A program made the position numbers and the translations under genes. The notes beneath the pieces were generated by a model. It had not been told where the DNA came from, searched no databases, and saw nothing but the letters and a program-made list of their open reading frames with translations. Below, one piece after another: positions 42,150 through 52,896 of a stretch of DNA of 64,000 nucleotides (positions within the stretch are counted from its first letter, which is position 1; each line of letters starts with the position of its first letter). Origin of the DNA: Lactarius indigo (Eukaryota > Basidiomycota > Agaricomycetes > Russulales > Russulaceae); assembly GCA_025766275.1 (NCBI GenBank), contig JAFKAC010000014.1, forward strand, positions 620,001 to 684,000, given 5' to 3'.

Positions 42150-43184
42150 ATGTCCGACGCTCCCCGTTCTTCCTGCTCTCAGTCTCGCACATCTGAGCAA
42201 TCCCAGCCCGCCCCAAGTAAGCCCCAGCCTGCTCCCATCAAGCCCAAGCCTGCTCCCATCAAGCCTCTGAATCGTGCTAAGTCCAAGTCAATGGGACCTC
42301 CGCCGGCCCCAAAAGCGGCTGTGGAAGATGATGGCTTTGACTTTCTGTCAAGCATTCCATCTCCAGTCATTCCACTCCCTAAGGCGGTGGGTAACAAGGA
42401 TGTACGCACCAAGGTATGGAATTAGATCACTAAATGCCTGATACATACTAACATCGCCCCCTACGGCCTGATGCGAAGAGGATGAAGGTCCGGGGTGCAT
42501 CCCCACTCGACGACTTCATGGACCTCATCCCTGCATCTCAAAGGCTCGTGGGTCGCCCGCAGGGAGGTCCGGCGGGCTCCGCAGCTAAGGGGAAACCCTC
42601 TGCTGCTGTCGTTGACTTATCCCTAGTGGACTCGATGTCTGCAGAGACGCAGGTATGTCTAAGTGTGCTTTATATCATATTCACACATTACCTCTATTCT
42701 AGGATTCGGATATCATGGATATCAATGGTGCAGATCCTGAACGACTGCCCAGTGTTCCTAAGACCTCTGATAGAAAGGCGGGCGTTCCAAAAGCACGGGT
42801 ACATATTTATACATCTATTACACACATCCCACAGATCCTAAAGACATATGCATACAGCCCATTGCATCAGACAAGTCGCAGGACATCCGCAGTGGGGTGA
42901 CTCGCCCTGTAACTCGTAGTGCTGCGGAGCTCCCCACAAAGCCGTCTGCATCTCCCGGAACATCCACTCCCACCGGCACCATGCATCCGATGGGTATCAC
43001 CATCCCCGCCACCACAAAGCCCCAAGACCTTGGCAAATTGGATGCCAGGACAGCTGCGCTCAAGATTCGGCTTGCACAACTGTGGGAAACAGTCACCAAG
43101 CTTAGGGCTAATTTGAAAGACATAAATGACGAGCTTCACAAGGTAGTTCTTGAGATTGAACAGACTGTGGCCGCCCTCGGGTGA
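42150..43184 (+). CDS. Four-exon Ser/Pro-rich protein with C-terminal coiled coil, unknown
   Basis: Model: join(42150..42413, 42479..42652, 42703..42798, 42858..43184), all GT-AG, frame kept throughout. The N-terminus has a QPAPSKPQPAPIKPKPAPIK repeat. Then come GFDFLSSIPSPVIPLP, a middle with PLDDFMDLIPASQRLVGRP, an acidic DSDIMDINGADPERLP block, a Thr/Pro-rich linker, and a C-terminal helix (ALKIRLAQLWETVTKLRANL) predicted to coil. It diverges from the gene on its left, 253 bp away. Not recognised. Cargo of the KDZ-type element by position. The stretch 43185-43791 has no clear gene but holds scattered GGATAT/GGACAT repeats. Confidence 0.6.
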
Positions 43185-43791
43185 TCCGCACTATTGCGTA
43201 GCCCATGTATCGTGTCATATGTAGCTGTCGATCACATGGAACATATAGCGGATATAGTTGGTCGGATTTCTGCTTCTCCCGATTCCTGTACCATGTTATA
43301 TGTAAATGTCAATTGAATGGGCTGTATGGCGGATATACATAGCCGGACATCTGCTTTACCCGATACATGTACTACGACCATTATATCATCACATATGTCC
43401 ACTCTGATATCAAATCCTCAAGTGCTCCTTTCTGCCCCATCTGTTGTCTCCACATGTCCATACATGTTTCACATATGTCTCATCTTCAGGTGCAGAGGTC
43501 CACTATTAGAACATTGTAATACCAAGTCATGCCATGGCTATTACACGTCGGGACATCCTCTTGCACAATATGAGACCCCACATTGCTTAAACAGTTTCAT
43601 TGTATTGGTGCTTGATGTCGGACCATTCCCGACCATCATCCGATTCTCTATTGTATCACAGGAACATATTTAATGACTGGCCATCACAATGAGATGTTCA
43701 TATCCATCCACTTAAGCATCACACCTAGTACATTTGTCCATCCTCTCAATCACCATACCTTGTCCATCTATCCATCCTCATCTCATCCATT

Positions 43792-45883
43792 ATGCAGAAT
43801 GAATACCTCAATGATTCTGATGGTAGTGGAGATCCCTCAAGCTTACAGAGCTATGGGGAGCAATCTGTGAACACGGGATTCTCTATTACCCCTCAAGATG
43901 GAGACATTCTACTAGAATATCTTGATAAGTTCCAAGAGGCTAATACTCATGATCGCACTAGGATTGTTGAGAAGGCTATGGGAGAGCTGTATCATCTCCG
44001 CCCTGCTAATACACCCTTTGACAAGAAGGATGCAAGAAAGGCATGTTTCACTATGAATATCAGACCATCCTTCTCATTTCCCATCCCAGAAAATCCACAA
44101 GTGGTTTTATAACCACTATGTCCGCCCCAAGCGTCAATACATCAAGTTGACTCGTAAATGGTCTGCCAGGAACGCATTCTATCACCTGAACCATGATGAG
44201 GTCTTGAGGCTTGCAAAGGAGACCTCTGGGACAGAACCAGGAAGTCCTGCATTCATAGGGGCCCTTCAGGATGCAACCACTGCTCTATAGAATGAACTGT
44301 CTATTGAGGATCAAGAGGAGTATCAAGAGTCTGCTAGGGAGTGGTCAGAGAAGACACCACCAAAGAACATTCAATCAAGGTATGCACATATCCAAATCAC
44401 CTGTTGATTGATTCCTCATATACCTCCTATGTAGGATGGCATCCTCTCTGCGTGAGCAGATCATCCAGGACTTCCAAAGTCAGCTTTATAAGACATGCGG
44501 AATCCGCTCCATTGTCCTAACCGCATATGAGGGTGAAGACAACGACCTCAAGATAGGCTTGTAAGCAATCAAATACATATCCCTTGGTCATGTCCGCTGA
44601 GCGTCGGTTCATCTGATCTTAGCAATGATGTCAACAGTATATTGCAGGATGGAAAGGACTTTTGGAAGTTCTGTCCAGACTGGAAGAGTGCTGCCCTCTG
44701 GCAGCAATGGGCTCAATTTGGGATGCAGTGCTTTGCCAAAGGTATGTTATGCCCATCATCTTGTCTCAAGTGATTACATCTAATAAATGTATGCCTCAGA
44801 TACTGTGAAGGAACATCCGAAAAGGGACCCCTCAAAGACCATCACCACCCCAATCCCCCTTGTGTTCAATGCAGATGGATTCCTGGAGCTCCCGACAGTT
44901 GTTTCCCATGATGGATATAAAGCTAAGGTCGTTCAAACATTGCTGAGGGACTATTGCACTGCACATATCCGTGAGTCATTCTTCAATTCATGTGCTGCAG
45001 TATGTCACATATGTGAATAAGGATATGTCACTGGAATCGAGAACCAGACCATTCCATGGGGTTCATTGTCAAGTGATCCATCTGCCTGGATAGATGAGGA
45101 ATGTATTCCATATGATTTTGAGTGGAAGGACCCATCCAAGATCTGGATTGATGAGGTCTTTCGCCTTCTAGACCATTGGAGGGATAGGCAAGACCAAGGT
45201 ATTGATCCCCTGATGTGGGTTCCAACATGCCCACTCTTCAATGATACAAAGCAGCCTACAATACATAAGCGGAACATCCAACGTGCTCGACCCAAGCAAT
45301 CAGATGGATCTGACGAAGAGTCCTTTGACCTTCACTATAATGAGGACTCTAATCCTCAGGGTGACAAGACTGATGACTCTTTGGATGAATCATCTGTCCA
45401 TGATGAGCCATCTGACCATTCATGGGCTGTGGAATCTCCTCCACTTCATGGGTCTCAGGAAGAAACTGATCCTGGTGAGTATGGCTGCTATCATGGTGTT
45501 TTTCATTTATTCATGATATATGTTTAGGGAATGACGGAACACCCGACTCTCCAGGATATAAATCTTCAAATATCAATAGATCATCATCATCAGGTTTGTA
45601 CCTTGTCCATATCCCATCACAGCTACCCAGATATACTAGCATCCCAACTTTCAGATATAGCAGGTCCATCAGACACACACCATGTGCAGGAAATGAAGGA
45701 ACTCAATACTAGCCCACTTATAGAGAAAAGGAAACGATTTATCAAGGTGTCAGAGAAGATCAAGTGAGTACTTTCAATGCAATAGTTTCCCAGCCATTAA
45801 TCCCGCTTTTCTAATCATTCTCCAGGAATATGGACACTGGCAGGGGTGCAGCAAAAGTTCATCCTAGCTATCTAGCCAGGTAG
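43792..45883 (+). pseudogene. Paralogue of the 1657 gene with a premature TAG
   Basis: Exons match the gene at 1657-3671 in order: 43792..44040, 44090..44379, 44435..44560, 44623..44741, 44800..44970, 45022..45474 and further short exons to a stop at 45881-45883. Exons 2 and 4 have exactly the same lengths (290 and 119 nt) as in the paralogue. Conserved blocks include WFYNHYVRPKRQYIKLTRKW, FIGALQDATTAL, KTCGIRSIVL, SDPSAWIDEE and NMDTGRG near the end. A TAG at 44288-44290 replaces the Trp codon of the intact copy. The first intron starts GC rather than GT (AAAG|GCATGT). Located next to the right end of the KDZ-type element and pointing outward. Confidence 0.75.
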
Positions 45884-46439
45884 TCTATATGTACATTTCC
45901 ATACTGGAATATCTGCACATGCTTTCCACTTACTACTTAATATTCTCCTGTACTAATCTATCATTTGTTGACCAGTAGTATGTGCATATGAGCTTCGGGA
46001 TATCCGCACTTCCACAACCATATTCAAGTCCTGTAAATACCTGCAATGTCTATAGAGATCTTACGGGGTTAAACCACCAATTGAAAGATTGGGGACCCAT
46101 TTATATCTCCACACATCCAATTAGGAAGTCCTGTCGTATATCCTTATGAGGTCCCTATCCTGTATTCACCTTATTTACTCCCCTGTATTTCCTTTCACCG
46201 ACACCCACTAGCCTGCATTTGTATGTATTCACAAGCGGGAACTCCGCTCTAGCTCACTGTGCCTTGACTCTGTCTGTTGTCTCTGACACTTATAAGCAGT
46301 CACCACATACTTGTGATCAAATATTCCATTCTGCTCATTTTATTGAATATAGATGACCTCTGGATACTCCACATAGACTAGTAGCCTCTATGACCTCAAT
46401 GCATTTCCATTGTATTTATGAAGTCCATTGGAGATCCCC

Positions 46440-46990
46440 AACTATTTCCGACCCACCTATCGTCAGTTACACTATCAATTATCAGAGTTGTCCTGATTGG
46501 TATATTCTTATTAGATAACCTCTGAATAGACTACATAGTAGCCTGTATGATCTCTGTTCATTTATATTTTACTTATGATGACCCTCAGAGATCCCCGACT
46601 ATCTCCAACCCACCTGTTGTCAATTAGACTATCAATTATAGCGGGTGTCCTGATTGGTATATTATTATTAGATATTCTCCCTAATATGCATAGACTATCA
46701 ATTGACAGTCACCTGTGATCAGACACTCCTTATGTATTCTGTTTCACTTGTATTCATTTGATGTGCTTGCACATATCTGAGTGGATGGTCTTATATGCCT
46801 GAGTCTTGCTCCTTTGATTGATTACACATCACCTTTGGATACTACACATATAATAGCCACCTCTAAGCCTTTCTATTCTGTGTTCGAGTAACTCATCAAT
46901 CCCCAACTATTCCCGACTATCTCCAACCCAGCTGATGTCGGTTGGAGTATCAATTACGGCGGAATCTCCGCCATCGGCCAGCGCCGGCTG
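46440..46990. repeat. Subterminal repeats of the KDZ-type element
   Basis: A block consisting of CTCCRACCCA or TTCCGACCCA, about 20 variable bases, then ACTATCAATTA or GTATCAATTA and a GGNNNTCC tail occurs near 46446, 46602 and 46921. Spacings are about 156 and 319 bp. The reverse complement of the same block is found at the other end near 17520-17572. The region 45884-46439 has no gene that I can support. Confidence 0.65.
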
Positions 46991-47050
46991 AGTATGAACT
47001 ATTAAAGAATCTCACCGTTGGTTGGGGGTATCAATTACATAAGCCACCGC
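46908..47050 (-). repeat. Right terminal inverted repeat of the KDZ-type element
   Basis: Reverse complement of 17437-17585: 58 of 60 outer positions and 52 of the next 60 agree. Directly outside it begins the truncated 5' end of a gypsy element (47052 onward). Confidence 0.8.
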
Positions 47051-47051
47051 T

Positions 47052-47625
47052 GATCATTATGTGAAGATGTCCACTGTTCTCTTGTCGAATATGCCACGAT
47101 GAGGATCTTGGTCTTAATGTTACGCTTCACTGGTGTTAGTCCAACTTGGACTCTGAATAGGCATAGACGACTTAGTGAAGATGAGGCAAATGGGGATCAC
47201 ATGTCAACCCAATGCAAGCTGAACAGGGGCACAACTGGCACATGCTGCAGTGAAGGTAAAGAAGTACTATCCCTTGGTGGATAGAAGCAGAGGCACACTT
47301 AGTCGAGGACTAAGGCAGACAAGAGAGGAGTCAATAGGGTGGATTGAAGAAGACCAAGATGGGGAATCTTGGTCTTCCTAGACAACTATTTATATAGATA
47401 TATGCAGGCTTTAAAGTGCTGCTAGAATAGTAGAGAACCAATAGCGTAACTAGCTTGAACCCTAGTACAGCTACCCTAGGAATGAGTCATACACAAGTTA
47501 CAATCACATGTAAACTATATACTGACTGATATGATGTAAAGGTCCATGACTAATACTGATACTGGGCCGTAGTTATAACCGGCCATGAGTCATGTGGGAT
47601 GAGTCATATAGTCTGTACCATAACA
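47052..47625 (-). mobile_element. Truncated gypsy E: 5' LTR, priming site and start of first frame
   Basis: The LTR at 47118-47625 (508 bp) matches the LTRs of C and D. To its left, reading on the minus strand, AAGACCAAGAT (47115-47105) forms the same self-priming site as in element A, complementary to 47350-47360 in the LTR. It is followed by about 17 codons matching the frame upstream of gag in A (REQWTS). The rest of the element is missing and the KDZ-type terminus abuts it. On the right the LTR joins transposase coding sequence. Confidence 0.8.
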
Positions 47626-49267
47626 CATTCCCACCAGACAGTTCTTGACAATGAGGATGTCTCACACTTCATCTAGCTTCAAATAATGGCCCATACAAAA
47701 GGCCATTACCTCACTGCATCCGATATTGTCGATGTCGTTGCTGGTCACGAGGTCCAGGAGAAATTCTCACAGTCTGGGATTATTAAGCCAACAATTCCCA
47801 AGAGCATGGCACATCGATGGCTGCTGAAGTTGAACTGGTGCTTTGGCCCCACACAAAATGGGATGTATCTGGATGGCCATGAGCATTCAGATGTTGTCAA
47901 ATACCAAGAGGCATTTGTTGGAAGATGGAAGGAGTATGAGAAGCACTTCCACTTGTGGGATAACAATGGCAACCTGCTCCCACTGCCAAACGGCTTTCCT
48001 GTGTGGCATGTGCCTGGTGCCAATGGCCAGTTTCACTTGATCCTGGTCACCCATGATGAATCAACCTTTTTCCAGAATGATTTCTGAAAGACTCACTGGA
48101 CTCATCAGAGCAATAAGCCCACCCCACATCAGAAGGGGGATGGCCAATCAATTATGGTATCCAATTTTTTGACTTCCGAGTGGGGTCACTTGTGTGATGA
48201 CCCAGATGACAATGGCCCAAATGGGGAAAAGCCTCAGTCTGTTCAATTTCCATTGATAAGGGCCACTTATGCTGACCATTCTTTTGAGCAGAGAAGCAAG
48301 AATCTTTTTCAAAGCTGGCCTCAATCGTGATGGATACTTTAGTGCAGAGAACCTGCTGGAGAAAGTTGATACTGCAATTGACATCTTTGAGGGCAAGACA
48401 AAGGGAATGGCACAAGGTCTTTTTCTCTTTGACAATGCCCCTTCACACCAGAAGTGAGCTCCTGATGCCCTATCAGCAAGAAAGATGCCTAAAAGTATTC
48501 TTCAGTCCTGGTTTTATTTTCCTCAGACTGCATGCTAATTATTTGCCTCACAGATCCCAAGGAAGGCTGGACACCCTTTAAGGATGCCCCAAGGATGCAC
48601 CATAGTATCATCAACCTTCAAACTGGAGAGCCACAGTTATTTTATTTCCCTGATGACCACCCCACCATGCTAGGATAGTTTAAAGGGATGGAGCAGATCA
48701 TACAGGAGTGTGGTCTTTGGCCAGAGGGTGGTTTGCTTGCTGAGTGCCCAGGCTTCAAATGCTTTGGTGGCAAGACTGATTGCTGCTGCTGGCATCTTCT
48801 CTTCAACCAGCCTGACTTTGTTGCTCAGAAGTCACAGCTTCAAGAGCTCATTCAAAGGTGTGGCCACATCTGTGATTTCTACCCCAAATATCACTGTGAA
48901 TTAAACTTTATTGAACAGTACTGGGGTGCTGCAAAACTTCAATTTCATGTTGCTGGTCAAAGTGCAACAATTCATGAGATGAAAGAGAAGGTGCAGAAGT
49001 GTCTTGATAGTGTCACCCTTGATAGTGTCCCCCTTGATAGTGTCCCCCTTAACCAAATTTGGCAGTGAGCACAGATTTTCCTTGCTCTAATCCTATGTTT
49101 CTTACTGGATATACAGTTATGCTAATTGCTCTGCACAATTCATCCATGCATATGGAGAGGGCTTGACAGGTGCACAGGCAGTTTGGGCTAACAGAAAGTA
49201 TCATGGGCATCACACCCTTCCACCAGACATGATTAAAGAAATCAAGGCCTCTGTAGCACTCTCATAA
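47626..49267 (+). pseudogene. Tc1/IS630-like DDE transposase, dead
   Basis: Coding remnant interrupted by the LTR on its left. Segments in order: a helix-turn-helix-like region (HYLTASDIVDVVAGHEVQEK), WLLKLNWCFGPTQNGMYLDG, the first catalytic Asp in LILVTHDESTFF, KGDGQSIMVSNFL, the second Asp in LFLFDNAPSHQK, and the third acidic residue in YPKYHCELNFIEQYWG. After an intron near 49068-49116 comes a C-terminal block, FIHAYGEGLTGAQAVWANRK, ending at 49265-49267. It has several stops (for example TGA after FFQNDF near 48085) and frameshifts. A threefold 15-bp in-frame repeat (CTTGATAGTGTCCCC) occurs near 49008-49050. Confidence 0.85.
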
Positions 49268-49554
49268 TGCACTGTAAATATATATGAACCCCTCCTTTCC
49301 CCAGTCTGCTTTAACAAGATCCTCTCTATTTTTTTTGTTTTTTGTTGTCAAACCCTGAGATTTGAAACACTTATGTAATACAAACCCTAGGGTTACAAGC
49401 TGACATAAGGGGGGATGGGTTCCTGGTGACCACTACCTCAAAGCCTGTTCAGTTTGGATTCTTCAAAGAATCTGACCCAGATTATTACCACATATAGTAG
49501 CTAGATTATTGTGATGTTTTGTGACACCTAAACTCAACACACTCATCACAACCA

Positions 49555-50692
49555 ATGGTCAAACACAGGTCAAACACATTCTGGTCACCTGTTGATGAGG
49601 ACACTCTCCTCAATTACCTTTGGGACCATTGGTCAGAAGCTGGGGAGGGAATGAGCTTCAAAGCACCTACATTGACAGGTGCTGCTGCCAAGGTACAAGA
49701 GACGACAACAAAGGGGGGTCCAAAGACAATGGGCTCCTCCAAGAACAAGTGGGGAAAGGTATGCCATCTTAAGGTGGCCTCAAATACTTCTTGCTCTGAC
49801 AGACCACCGCTTCAGTTTAAAGAGCTCTATCTCATCATTTGTGACATCAAAAGCCAGTCCAGATTTACTTGGAGCAATGAACAAGGTGCCACTATTGGCC
49901 CAGAGTCCACATCAGTTTGGGAGGTCTATGTCAAGGTGAGTTCCAGGTGTATTTGAAGCACATGTCTCTCATGTTGCTCTAAGAAAAAGCCAGGTGCCAA
50001 GTGCTTTCGAAACAAGGGCTGGGGTCACTTCTACAAAGTCCAGCATCTGATGCTGTCAAATGCCCGTGGCCAGAACATCTTCCATCCTAGCCAGGAAATC
50101 CCTATTGACCCCCACCTTCTGGAAGGGCAGGAAGCTGGCATGATGGACAGGGATTCCAACAAGTCATTTTCCAACTGGGTGAGTGCTGGAAACACAAAAC
50201 TTGTGTTCACTTGCTCATCCTCCTCAGGAAAAGACCCCACCTCCTTCCCCATCTCATACTAGTACTCCTACAGCCATACTAGAGTATTCCCTTGTACCTG
50301 CCACCCGTCTGACTGCTACATCTCTCAAGAGGCAGAGCTCCACCTCTGAGTCTGGGTCTGCATCAACAGGTTATGCCCCCATTCGTCAATGCTTAACAGG
50401 TGCTGGTGCTCTCCAGGGCATATCAAGTGGACTTGTTGAGTTCGATGGTATCTTTCATGAAGGGCTGGAGAGCATGGGAAACCCTTGTGGAATTGATGCA
50501 ACACCAAAATGGAAGAAAGTGGCGATGACTTGTGTTCAAGAGTTGGAGGACGACCTGGAAGATGAACAGCTCCTTTCAATCATTGATCTCTTCCAGGCTG
50601 ATGTTTCCACAGCAGATACATATATGACTCTCAAGAGGGAAGGGCTTCAGAAGGCTTGGGTACATTCTAAAATTGTCCAGAGTACTATGTAG
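49555..50692 (+). CDS. Myb/SANT-like DNA-binding protein of a PIF/Harbinger element
   Basis: The N-terminal part (FWSPVDEDTLLNYLWDHWSE, KTMGSSKNKWGK, then FTWSNEQGATIG and VWEVYVK) matches the Myb/SANT-like domain that accompanies PIF/Harbinger transposases. Introns are likely at 49759-49815 and 49936-49983, after which CFRNKGWGHFYKVQHLM continues the domain. A Ser/Thr-rich linker and a C-terminal helical region ending at 50692 follow. The convergent transposase on the minus strand is the usual partner. Family knowledge: the Myb-like protein helps bring the transposase to the element ends. Splice model only partly verified. The stretch 49268-49554 holds no gene. Confidence 0.65.
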
Positions 50693-50708
50693 AACACTTG
50701 TATATGTA

Positions 50709-51860
50709 TCACTCATCCCTGAGGCCCCCTATAACTCTTTGATAGTGTTCCCACATCCTTCCTGCAATAAGATTCCTGGTTGACATTGCATGTAAAATTT
50801 CAAGCCTCTGAGGTGGTCCTTCTCTGAGAGTGCCATTCCCTCCAAGTCCTGGACTTGGATCACCTCTCACATTGCCAAACTCACATATTTCCTCAGGATC
50901 ATACTTCTGGATGAAGTTGTGTACTGCAGCTAATGCAGGGGGAATATGCACTTGAATAGACATAGCATATTTGGGTGGATATGACAGGAGGACAAAACAC
51001 CACTTCAAAACACCAAAGATCCTCTCAACAGCATTCCATGCTGAGGCATGCCAAAGGTTGTACAGCTCTTCCTTGTTAGTGGGCCTTTTAAAGATATGTC
51101 AAAAGGATCCAGGGTGACTACAGATTCAGAATGTGAACATACCTCACAGATGCCCTCCCCCACTCTGCAAGATGGTAGCGCACTCCTCAATATGGAACCA
51201 GCAAAGAGTCACATATTCTGAATCCAGCATCAGCTAGATAATACTTGCCAAGAGGGATGGGGAGATTGGAAAGGCATGCATCATTGTACATTGTGGCATC
51301 AGCAGTGGAGCCATCCCATCTGTTCACAATGTATTGAAACTGAAGGTCAAATGAACAGCAAGCCAAGAGATTCATTGAGATACCACCCTTTCAATCATGG
51401 GCATATTGCTGTTCAAGACTGGATGGACAACAAGCAAAGTGGGAGCTGTCCATAGCTCCCAATGCCCCCTCAAAGAAAGGAAAAACTTTGGATTGTCCAG
51501 GATTTCAGGAGGGATTGGATTGGAAGCTCTGGGCAGGTAAACATGCTTCTGGTAGAAAGGCGAAGATGATAGTGTAAATAGGATCAGGTGGAAGTATCTG
51601 TACACATTGAGTCTAGCATCTACAAGGTAGTAGGGAAATGTACCTTGATATTGTTTCATTTGCATGCTGGAAGCGCTCTCCAACATGTCAAACAGAAAGG
51701 CCAGTTACTGCAGTATACAGGAAGATGGCTAGCTGCTCCTCTAATGACACATGCTGGGAGCCAGAAAGGCCCACCCTTCACAGTTCATCCACAAGTCTCA
51801 GAAAGACATGGCATTGCATTCCAAGCTCTGTTTTTATCTGCTCAGGGTGACCCCCAATGA
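50709..51860 (-). pseudogene. PIF/Harbinger transposase (DDE_Tnp_4 type), decayed
   Basis: On the minus strand from about 51860: VFLRLVDEL, SLEEQLAIFLYTAVTGLSV, GERFQHANETISR, an intron near 51604-51649, then ALGAMDSSHFACCPSS with the first catalytic Asp. Next come GGISMNLLACCSFDLQFQYI, WDGSTADATMYNDA, YYLADAGFRICDSLLVPY, RYHLAEWGRAS, the final acidic motif in ASAWNAVERIFGVLK, and IPPALAAVHNFIQKYDPEE. The motifs are spread over three frames with several stops (one follows YAHD), so it is not functional. It converges with the Myb-like gene. Confidence 0.85.
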
Positions 51861-51953
51861 GCTCAAGAAGCCAAGCTTCCTGTTATGGTACAGACTCTAT
51901 TGGGTGTTGTGTATGACTCATGGTTGGTTATGACTATGGCCTGACTTGGTATT

Positions 51954-52418
51954 TGTAGCAGTATGACTTATCGTGTACAACTAGACCAAGGTGAAGGTAA
52001 GTGAACTGAACTGGGAAAACACCCAAGCCTAGCATGGAGACAAGTCATGCGCCGAATGTACAGTCACAATGGAGAGTATGCACACTTGAGGTCTTTATGC
52101 AAGACCAAAGGCAAGGTGATCATGCTGTGGCACACTGAGTGGAGAACCAAGAGGACAAGTTGGTTCCACTCAGGACGCTACATGAGGGTTTATATACTAT
52201 GCTGCGGCTGAGTTCGAATCACTATAGAACCTTATTACTAAAGGTAGATGTAATAGTAATGAGTTAGATGCTGATGTGTCGTGTCTAATAATAGCATTAT
52301 CTATTGTGCTGACTGATGCACAGTCATTAACGCTGACAGAACAATGACGTGTCCTTATCTATGAGTCACAACCCTATGACAACGTAGTCTAGAACTATCT
52401 AGAATGTTCCCTGCTTAT
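51954..52418 (-). mobile_element. gypsy-1-family LTR, inverted and truncated by element B
   Basis: Begins TGTAGCAGTATGACTT, the reverse complement of the gypsy-1 LTR 3' end, and follows that LTR for 465 bp until element B starts at 52419. The remaining 300 or so bases should lie on the far side of element B, outside the window. The interval 51861-51953 shows nothing I recognise. Confidence 0.88.
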
Positions 52419-52866
52419 TGTAACGCCATCACGACATTAGCTTGACTTGAGCTCCTCAGGAAGGCGACTATGACTTAGCTAATCACACCAAAGGCATATG
52501 GCACGAAGGCAGCTTCTAGATGTTCAAAGACACTAGAGTTCAATGGCACTCTATCTAGATAGAGGCGAGACTGGAATCGGGAACAGGCAGTGACGATTAA
52601 AGAAGACCAAGATGGCGTATCTTGGTCTTCTGCAGCTACCTTAAATACAAGAAGAGCAGGCTTTCAAGCACTGCTATGAGTCATTGTAATGTAGCGTCCA
52701 ACGTATCGCATAAGTATCACAATCCTAATACTACTACTACCTGTACTAGGATCGAGTCATCCTTCAACGCCTATCTCCTATTGTAAACCCCGAGTCCGTG
52801 ACTAATCTACCTTACAGCTGTAGTCACAACCGGTACAGTAAGGGTTCAATACGTACAACCGTAACA
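52419..52866 (-). repeat. Element B 3' LTR, 448 bp
   Basis: Related to but shorter than the LTR of A. It holds the same AAGACCAAGATGG...TATCTTGGTCTTC dyad around the predicted transcript start (near 52601-52630). Confidence 0.88.
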
Positions 52867-52896
52867 CCACCCCTTTTTCAGTGTGAGACCCCAGAC

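Larger units (their letters stand above)
17437..47050 (-). mobile_element. Multi-gene KDZ transposon, about 13 kb before nested insertions
   Basis: Inverted termini at 17437-17585 and 46908-47050 enclose a KDZ transposase gene and four further multi-exon genes. The aligned termini agree at 58/60 and then 52/60 positions. Three nested insertions (18565-26538, 27893-28703, 32462-40293), each with its 5-bp duplication, total 16,632 bp, leaving about 12,980 bp. Both ends carry a subterminal motif built around CTCCRACCCA and ACTATCAATTA. I saw no matching target duplication: the left flank is a gag-element remnant and the right flank is a gypsy 5' end. The alternative is two separate elements of one family facing each other. 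Confidence 0.65.

Noticed and set aside
17437..47050. A Starship-type giant element
   Set aside because: No tyrosine recombinase (DUF3435/captain) frame was seen, and the transposase present is of the KDZ type.
47626..47690. Polypurine tract of another element to the right of the LTR at 47118
   Set aside because: The segment reads as the N-terminal part of the Tc1/IS630-like transposase, so it is target sequence, not an element end.
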